From positions 216,932,301 to 216,996,300 of the forward strand of contig NC_045428.1 in assembly GCF_902635505.1 (NCBI RefSeq): a stretch of 64,000 nucleotides of DNA. The letters run 5' to 3'. Under the pieces are notes generated by a model. That model had not been told where the DNA came from. It searched no databases and saw only the letters and a program-made list of their open reading frames with translations. Numbering within the stretch: position 1 is the first letter of the stretch; the number at the start of each line of letters is the position of its first letter. The translations under genes and the position numbers were made by a program. This DNA comes from Sarcophilus harrisii. Its lineage: Eukaryota; Chordata; Mammalia; Dasyuromorphia; Dasyuridae. This document shows, in pieces, positions 57,713 to 64,000 of the stretch.

Positions 57713-58803
57713 CTAATTTATAAGAAATCAAACCATTCTCCAATTGATAAATGGTCAAAGGATATGAACAGACAATTCTGAGACAAAGAAATTGAAACTA
57801 TTTCTAGCCATATGAAAAGATGCTCCAAGTCATTATTAATCAGAGAAATGCAAATTAAGACAACTCTGAGATACCACTCCACACCTGTCTGAATGGCTAG
57901 AATGACAGGGAAAGATAATGCGGAATGTTGGAGGGGATGTGGGAAAACTGGTACACTGATACATTGTTGGTGGAGTTGTGAGAGATCCAACCATTCTGGA
58001 GAGCAAATTGGAACTCTGTTCAACAAGTTATCAAACTGTGCATACCTTTTGATCCAGCAATGTTACTACTGGGCTTATATCCCAAAGAGATTTTTAAAAG
58101 GGAAAGGGACCTGTATGTGCAAAAAAGTTTGTGGCAGCCCTTTTTGTAGTGGCCAGAAACTGGAAACTGAGTGGATACCATCAGTTGGAGAATAAATTGT
58201 GGTATATGAATATTATGGAATATTATTGTTCAGTAAGAAATGACCAACAGGATGATTTCAGAAAGGCCTGGAAAGACTTACACGAGCTCATGCTGAGTGA
58301 AACGAGCGGGGCCAAGAGATCATTATATACTTCAACAACAATACTATATGATGATCAAAAATTCTGATGGACCTGGACATCTTCAGCAATGAGATGAACC
58401 AAATCAGTTCCAATGGAGCAGTAATGAACTGAACCAGCTACGCCCAGAGAAAGAACTCTGGGAGATGACTAAGAACCATTACATTGAATTCCCAATCCCT
58501 ATATTTTTGCCTGCCTGCATTTTTGATTTCCTTCACAGGCTAATTGTACAATATTTCAGAGTCCGATTCTTTTTGTACAGCAAAATAACTGTTTGGTCCT
58601 GTATACTTATTGTGTATCTAATTTATACTATAATATATTTAACATCTACTGGTCATCCTGCCATCTAGGGGAGGGGGTGAGGGGGTAGGAGGGGAAAAAT
58701 TGGAACAAAAGGTTTGGCAATTGTCAATGTTGTAAAATTTTCTATAAATATAATTTATAAATAAAAAGCTATGAAATGTTTAAAAAAATACAAAAAAAAA
58801 TTA
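57713..58803 (+). mobile_element. 5'-truncated L1 splitting the minus-strand LINE
   Basis: Starts TTTATAAGAAATCAAACCAT and carries ATGGTCAAAGGATATGAACA, ATGACAGGGAAAGATAATGC, and WYMNIMEYYCSVRNDQQDD-like codons (58131-58367), then the 3' UTR and AATAAAAAGCTATGAAATG. Confidence 0.88.
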
Positions 58804-58804
58804 A

Positions 58805-59369
58805 AAAGAAATGACCAACAGGATGATTTCAGAAAGGCCTGGAGAGACTTACATGAACTGGTGCTGAGTGAAATTAGCAGGACCAGCAGATCATTATATA
58901 CTTCAACAATAATACTATATGATGATCAATTCTGATGGACCTGGCCATCTTCAGCAATGAACATGATTCAAACCAGTTTCAATTGTTCAGTAATGAAGAG
59001 AGTCATCTATACCCAGAGACAGGACTATGGGAAATGAGTGTGGACCACAACAAAGCATTTTCACTCTTTTGTTATTATTTGCTTGCATTTTTGTTTTCCT
59101 TCTCAGGTTTTTTTTTTTTCTTTCTAGATCCGATTTTTCTTGTGCAGCAAGATAACTATATAAATATGTATACATGAATTGGATTTAATACATATTTTAA
59201 CATATTTAACATATATTGGACTACTGCCATCTAGGGGAGAGGGTGGGAGGAAGGAAGGGAAATTTGGAACAGGTTTTGCAAGGGTCAGTGTTGGAAAACT
59301 ACCCATGCATATGTTTTGTAAATAAAAAGCTATAATAATAAAAAAAAAAGAAAAGAAAAGAAAGCATCA
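58805..59369 (+). mobile_element. 5'-truncated L1 joined to the previous L1 tail
   Basis: Begins AAGAAATGACCAACAGGATG in the A-rich end of the previous copy. Its 3' UTR differs (GGACAGGACTATGGGAAATGA-type, TGTGGACCACAACAAAGC, TTTCTTGTGCAGCAAGATAAC) and ends TAAATAAAAAGCTATAATAATAAAAAAAA. It is another L1 3' UTR subfamily. Confidence 0.85.
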
Positions 59370-60400
59370 TACTAAAAAGCATGGGAGCAAGCACACAGCC
59401 TTGTTTCACTCCACTGGTGACTAGGACAATGCAAGAATATCACCCATAATTTAGAGTGCAGGAAAGTGTACCTTCATTTAAATTGACATGCAATACTGAA
59501 AATTTTTCTAGCCAACTAAATTTTGACATAATTTTTCATAAGTCTTCATGCCTGACAGTATCAAAGGGCTCAGTCAGATAAGACAAACATCACATACAAA
59601 CCTCTGTTCTGCTCCTGGCTTTTTTCCTAGAGTTGTCAGGCAGTAAACACTATATTGACCATTCCTCAGCTCTTTCTGAAGCCACACCAATTCTCAGGTA
59701 GATGACTATCTTCCAGGTGAAGGATAAGCCTACTATTGGAGACTCCAGCAAGAATTTTGCCAACAATGACTGAAAGACCCCCTGGATCATACCCATGGAA
59801 AGACCCCTTCCATGATTATTACAAAACAATCTATTTCCTTTATCTTTATAGAGATGGACAATAGACTCTAACGGTATATAAGATTATCTTTCTCATGCCC
59901 CTATCCTGGGGCATAATCTCTTCTTGCCATATAATCCAAGAAATTTCAGTCAGTTTTTCTATGAGCAATGGAGACCCCCCCATGTTCTAAATTAGTTGGA
60001 ATAGAATCAGCACCAGGTGCTTTGCCATAGGAGAGAAGCCTAGTGGCATTCAAAATCTCTTCTTCATTTGGAAATTTGTCTAAAGGATTGATTTCAACCC
60101 AAGGTAAACAGTCAATGGCTTCAGCATTGATTGATGATGGTCTGTTGAGAACCACACTGACTTTATCTTGTGACTCAGTTCTGGACTAGTTCACTTATCT
60201 ATTCAATAATGGACCTAGTCCAATTTCTGTCTTGTGGGAAAACTTTATTTCCTCGCTTGAACCAAGCTCTGAGTGGCTGAGAACTTGGACCACCTCTACT
60301 TGTTGCTTAGAGATCCTTAAGTAAAGAACTTGGTTAATGCTGGCCAGAAACCTAGTCAGATCTGAAGATTGATACAAGGAGTTTTCTCACACAAATTCTA
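59370..60400 (-). mobile_element. Non-L1 LINE, 5' part (endonuclease-RT linker and RT)
   Basis: Minus-strand pieces: MYQSSDLTRFLASINQ (60195-60377), LNRPSSINAEAIDCLPWVEI and LLSYGKAPGADSIPTN (59946-60155), the last matching the GKAPGxDxIP motif at the start of the reverse transcriptase domain. More RT text lies to 59370. It belongs to the same element as 56991-57712 with L1s between. Broken by frameshifts and stops. Confidence 0.72.
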
Positions 60401-61208
60401 TGATTCTACAAAAATTTTTTATGTCATCATCTTGCTCAGGAATTCTTAAAATGTTTTTTGTGTCATGGACATTTTTGGCAGTTTGGTGAAGCTTTCTCAG
60501 AGTATCTGAATATCTTTTTGTCTATCAAAACCAGATAGAATCAAGGGGGAAGCCTAAACTGTTCATAAGGATCCCTGAAGATCACATTGACTTAAAAAAA
60601 TCATAAATTGACATATTTATGTTCCATTTCTTTTCTATTTATTTTATTTAATATTTCTCAATTGCATTTTAATCTGGTTCAGCCATATTCAAGAGTGATA
60701 ACAGCTGGTGATATTTTTGACACTTCTAGTTCACATTCACAACTGAAGTAATTGCTAAATTTGAACCAGAGGTTAATAAAATTAAAGATATAAAAGTTTT
60801 CCTAGCCATATTCATAAACCTCCTGAATTCTATCTATAAGACCCATGGAGTATTATGTTCTGTCTAGCTCTTGAACTGAGGAATTTCTCTTATTGTTCTT
60901 GGATAGAATCATATTACAAATATATATGTCATTTTTTTTTATTTTGAGCCATCTTTTATTTTCCAAATGAAAAAGAACATTTGGAGAAAAAGCAATAGTT
61001 TCACAATTGACCTTGTATAACCTGATCTTTGTTCAGTATATTCAACCAGGGAAACTACTTTATCATGAGTAAAGTGCTTTGAACTTTACCACAATCAATA
61101 TATGTGATGACTCACCTACTTCCTAAAAATGTATTGAGTAATTTTAAATAGGATTCTGATATGGCTCCTCATATTCCTAAAAATATTTTTCTTTAATTTT
61201 TTTGTCTT
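60401..61208. other. Mostly unassigned; one ancient-repeat-like motif
   Basis: TTGTGTCATGGACATTTTTGGCAGTTTGGTGAAGC-type text at about 60455-60500 is familiar from ancient mammalian repeats, but I cannot name the family. The rest is AT-rich without features. Confidence 0.3.
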
Positions 61209-61224
61209 TTGAACAAAGTATTTT

Positions 61225-61766
61225 TTTTAATTTTTTTTTTATTTAATAGCCTTTTATTTACAGGTTATATGCATGGGTAACTTTACAGCATTAACAATTG
61301 CCAAACCTCTTGTTCCAATTTTTCACCTGTTACCCCCCCCACCCCCTCCCCTAGATGGCAGGATGACCAGTAGATGTTAAATACATTAAAATATAAATTA
61401 GATACACAATAAGTATACATGACCAAAACGTTATTTTGCTGTACAAAAAGAATCAGACTTTGAAATACTGTACAATTAGCTTGTGAAGGAAATCAAAAAT
61501 GCAGGTAGGCATAGATATAGGGATTGGGAATTCAATGTAATGGTTTTTAGTCATCTCCCAGAGTTCTTTCTCTGGGCATAGCTGGTTCAGTTCATTACTG
61601 CTCCATTGGAAATGATTTGGTTGATCTCATTGCTGAGGACGGCCAGGTCCATCAGAACTGGTCATCATATAATATTGTTGTTGAAGTATATAATGATCTC
61701 CTGGTTCTGCTCATTTCACTCAGCATCAGTTCGTGTAAGTCTCTCTAGGCCTTTCTGAAATCATCC
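61225..61766 (-). mobile_element. Minus-strand 5'-truncated L1 with 16 bp target-site duplication
   Basis: The minus strand runs from CTTTCTGAAATC-equivalent ORF2 end text through the 3' UTR (plus-strand CATTGTAATGG-like and CCTCCCCTAGATGGCAGGAT) to poly-A. TTGAACAAAGTATTTT at 61209-61224 and 61767-61782 is identical. The near-perfect 3' UTR marks it as young. Confidence 0.95.
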
Positions 61767-61849
61767 TTGAACAAAGTATTTTCAATTTTTTTTTTAAATT
61801 TAAGATCTGTTTACTTATTTTAATGTCTTGCATTACATCCAAAACTTAT

Positions 61850-62630
61850 AAGAAACTCATACAACTCTATCAGAGTAAGAGCCATTTTCCACTTGATAAA
61901 TGAACAAATCATATTAAACAATTCTTGATATGAGAGTAAAAGGACATAAACAATCATAATGTTTAAAATCTTTAATAATCAGAGAAAAGAAAATCACAAC
62001 AACTTTGTGCTTCCACCTATTCTCCCCATCAAATTGGCCAAAGATGGTGAATAAACTATAGTACAAGAATGTTATGGAATATTATTGTTCTGTAAGAAAT
62101 GACCAGCAGGATCTGAAATCAAGAGAGGCCTGGAGAGATTTACATGAATTAATACTAAGTGGAATGAGAAGAATCAGGAGATCATTATACATGTCAACAA
62201 GATTATGCGATGATCAATTCTGATGGATGTGGGTCTCCAACAATGAAATGATTCAAACCAGTTCCAATTGTTCAATCATGAAGAGAGCCATCTACACCCA
62301 GAGAGAGGATTGTGGAAAAGTGAGTATGGTCCACAACATAGTATTTTCACTCTTTTTGTTGTTGTTTACTTGCATTTTATTTTGCTTCTCCTTTTAGTTT
62401 TAACTGGTTTGATTGGATTTTTCTTGTACAGCACAATAATTGCATAGATATGTAGTCATATATTAGATTTAACATATATTTCTACTATGTTTAACATGTA
62501 TTGCACTACTTGCCATCTAGGGGAGGGTGTGGGAGAAGTGGGGAGAATTGGAACCCAAGGTTTTGCAAGGGCTAATGTTGAAGAATTGTCCACCCATATG
62601 TTTTGAAAAATAAAAAACTTTAATAAAAGA
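61850..62630 (+). mobile_element. Old L1 ORF2 end and 3' UTR
   Basis: AAACTTATAAGAAACTCATACA, an eroded middle, TATGGAATATTATTGTTCTG, GAGAGCCATCTACACCCAGA, TTTCTTGTACAGCACAATAA, and a tail GCACTACTTGCCATCTAGGG to GAAAAATAAAAAACTTTAAT. Confidence 0.8.
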
Positions 62631-63800
62631 CTTGCAAATCAAAACAACCCTGAGATTTCACTTCATCCTCTACAAGATGACAAAAATTACCAAAAAGGAG
62701 GGATTGTGGAAAGATAGGCACATTAATGCATTGTTGGTAAAGTTGTGAATTGATGTAACTATTTTGGAAAGCAATTTAGTATTTAAATGCAAAGTGATTA
62801 AAATGGTCACATCCTTTGAACCAGAAATTCCATTACTAGCCTTATACAACCTTGTAAGCTATTGATAAGAAAGTCTCCATGTACATCAAAATATTCATAG
62901 CAGCACTTTTTCTGATAACAAAGAATAGAAAACAATGTAAGTGCTCATCAATTGGAGAATGGTTAAACTAATTATGGTACATGAATGTAATGGAATATTA
63001 CCGTGCTTTAAGATATAATGACTGATGATTTCAGAAAGGCCTGGAGAGACTATTACATGAACTGATGCTGAGTGAAATGAGCAGGACCAGGAGATCATTA
63101 CATACTTCAACAATACTATATGATGATCAATTGTGATGGACATGGCTCTCTTCAACAATGAGATGAATCAAATCAGTTCCATTTGTTCAATAATGAATAA
63201 AACCAGCTATATCTAGTGAAAGAACTCTGGGAAATGAGTATGAACTACTACATAACATTTTCAACCCCCTCTTTTTTGTCCATTTGCATTTTTTGATTTC
63301 CTTCACAGGTTAATTGTACATTATTTTAAAATTCTATTCTTCTTGTACAGCAAAATAACTATATGGATATGTATACATATATTGTATTTAACATATACTT
63401 TAACATATAAAAGATATGATGACTGAGTCATACAGAGAAGAATAGATCTAGATGAACTTGAGTCAAGAAGACAATATACACAATGCGTATACAATGTAAA
63501 TGGAAAGAACAACCATACAGAAAATTATTAAAAGTCAATATTGCAAAATCATCAAGCATGATTCAAAAGAACTATGAGAGGACGTCCCCAAGCAATGTGT
63601 TTGTGGAGATAGAAGGTGCAAAGCAACTGTTGTACATTGCACATATATTTGGACTCTTTCAATATATCAGTTGTATTTATTTTCTTTCCTCTTTTTTTTA
63701 TCAGTTAAAAAAAATTCTATTTGTTATGTGAATTAGCTCTCTGTGAGAGGGAGGAAGAAAGATATGATGATATGAAAAATAAATTTTTTTTAAAAACCTT
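62631..63800 (+). mobile_element. Very old L1-like LINE, interrupted
   Basis: CAAATCAAAACAACCCTGAG, TGCATTGTTGGTAAAGTTGT, CATCAATTGGAGAATGGTTAA, TACATGAATGTAATGGAATA and, after the insert, AATGTAAATGGAAAGAACAAC and a GAAAAATAAATTTTTTTTAAA end. The 3' part (63412-63800) is a different, older type from the other L1s here. An L1 piece sits at 63026-63410. Confidence 0.7.
63026..63410 (+). mobile_element. L1 3' fragment without the usual tail, with target-site duplication
   Basis: TGATTTCAGAAAGGCCTGGA to AACATATACTTTAACATAT, then stops before the CATCTAGGGGAGG segment. AAGATAT(A/G)ATGACTGA at 63010-63025 and 63411-63426 flanks it with one mismatch. The element thus inserted with an early-ended 3' terminus. 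Confidence 0.82.
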
Positions 63801-63829
63801 GTACAATCATATCCAATGTCATAGGATGA

Positions 63830-64000
63830 CTTGGCTATTTTCCATCCATATGGTTATTTTTTCCTATTTTATTTTATATTATTTATATTCCTATAAATAT
63901 ATAATATATAAATATATATTTGTGTTAACTATTATTATTAAATGTTTATATTATTTATATATTTGAACTTGCCAATGGACAAAAAATAAAACATGTCATT
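63830..64000. repeat. AT-rich low-complexity end
   Basis: TTATATTATTTATATTCCTA/TAAATATATAATATATAAAT and similar. No feature beyond base composition. Confidence 0.7.

Noticed and set aside
9-63999. A new defence or biosynthetic gene system
   Set aside because: No clustered host genes, promoters with CpG richness or conserved frames were found. Coding signals are all from LINEs.

Overview
The window is intergenic or intronic DNA from a marsupial mammal. I infer this from the dominant interspersed repeats: L1 copies whose ORF2 C-terminus reads like WYMNVMEYYCSVRNDQQ and whose 3' tail contains 'catctaggggaggggg' before AATAAAAAG(C/T)TAT, plus tRNA-headed SINEs starting GGCAGCTAGGTGG. I cannot fix the species. 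I found no convincing host protein-coding gene, tRNA, rRNA or CpG island. Long open frames are either LINE ORFs or chance.

Layout. 0-3.5 kb: an L1 3' end, two SINEs and old L1 ORF2 pieces. 3.6-4.1 kb: a solo LTR. 4.1-6.6 kb: a low-copy block followed by L1 pieces nested in each other. 6.9-14.1 kb: stacked L1 5' halves and a 3.1 kb younger L1 on the minus strand. 14.2-15.7 kb: unclassified DNA. 16-19 kb: eroded L1 and an LTR. 19.9-26.7 kb: a second copy of much of the 8.9-15.7 kb interval, with different L1 insertions. 26.7-36 kb: mostly low-copy DNA containing duplicated blocks. 36-40.3 kb: two 5'-complete L1-type elements in tandem, the second with a nearly open endonuclease domain. 40.3-41 kb: an LTR-like segment. 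41-45 kb: low-copy DNA and old LINEs. 45.6-53.4 kb: a tandem array of diverged low-copy units with a recent L1 and a SINE inserted. 53.4-64 kb: MIR, L2, SINEs, many L1 3' ends, and a minus-strand non-L1 LINE split by L1 insertions.

The most notable structure is that unique-looking sequence here is repeatedly duplicated within the window. A block at 4.1-4.8 kb recurs at 41.9-42.3 kb. A composite interval at 8.9-15.7 kb recurs at 20.6-26.7 kb. A set of blocks (called a, b, c, e, f, g here) recurs in order between 28.9 and 53.4 kb. Target-site duplications and nesting let the order of events be read: duplication first, then L1, SINE and LTR insertions into individual copies. Two duplicated positions carry a ~235 bp minus-strand segment bounded by conserved AG and GT. 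It is a weak exon candidate and may be a relic of whatever the units once contained.

All coordinates of repeats and duplications were read by eye, so ends without a stated target-site duplication are approximate.
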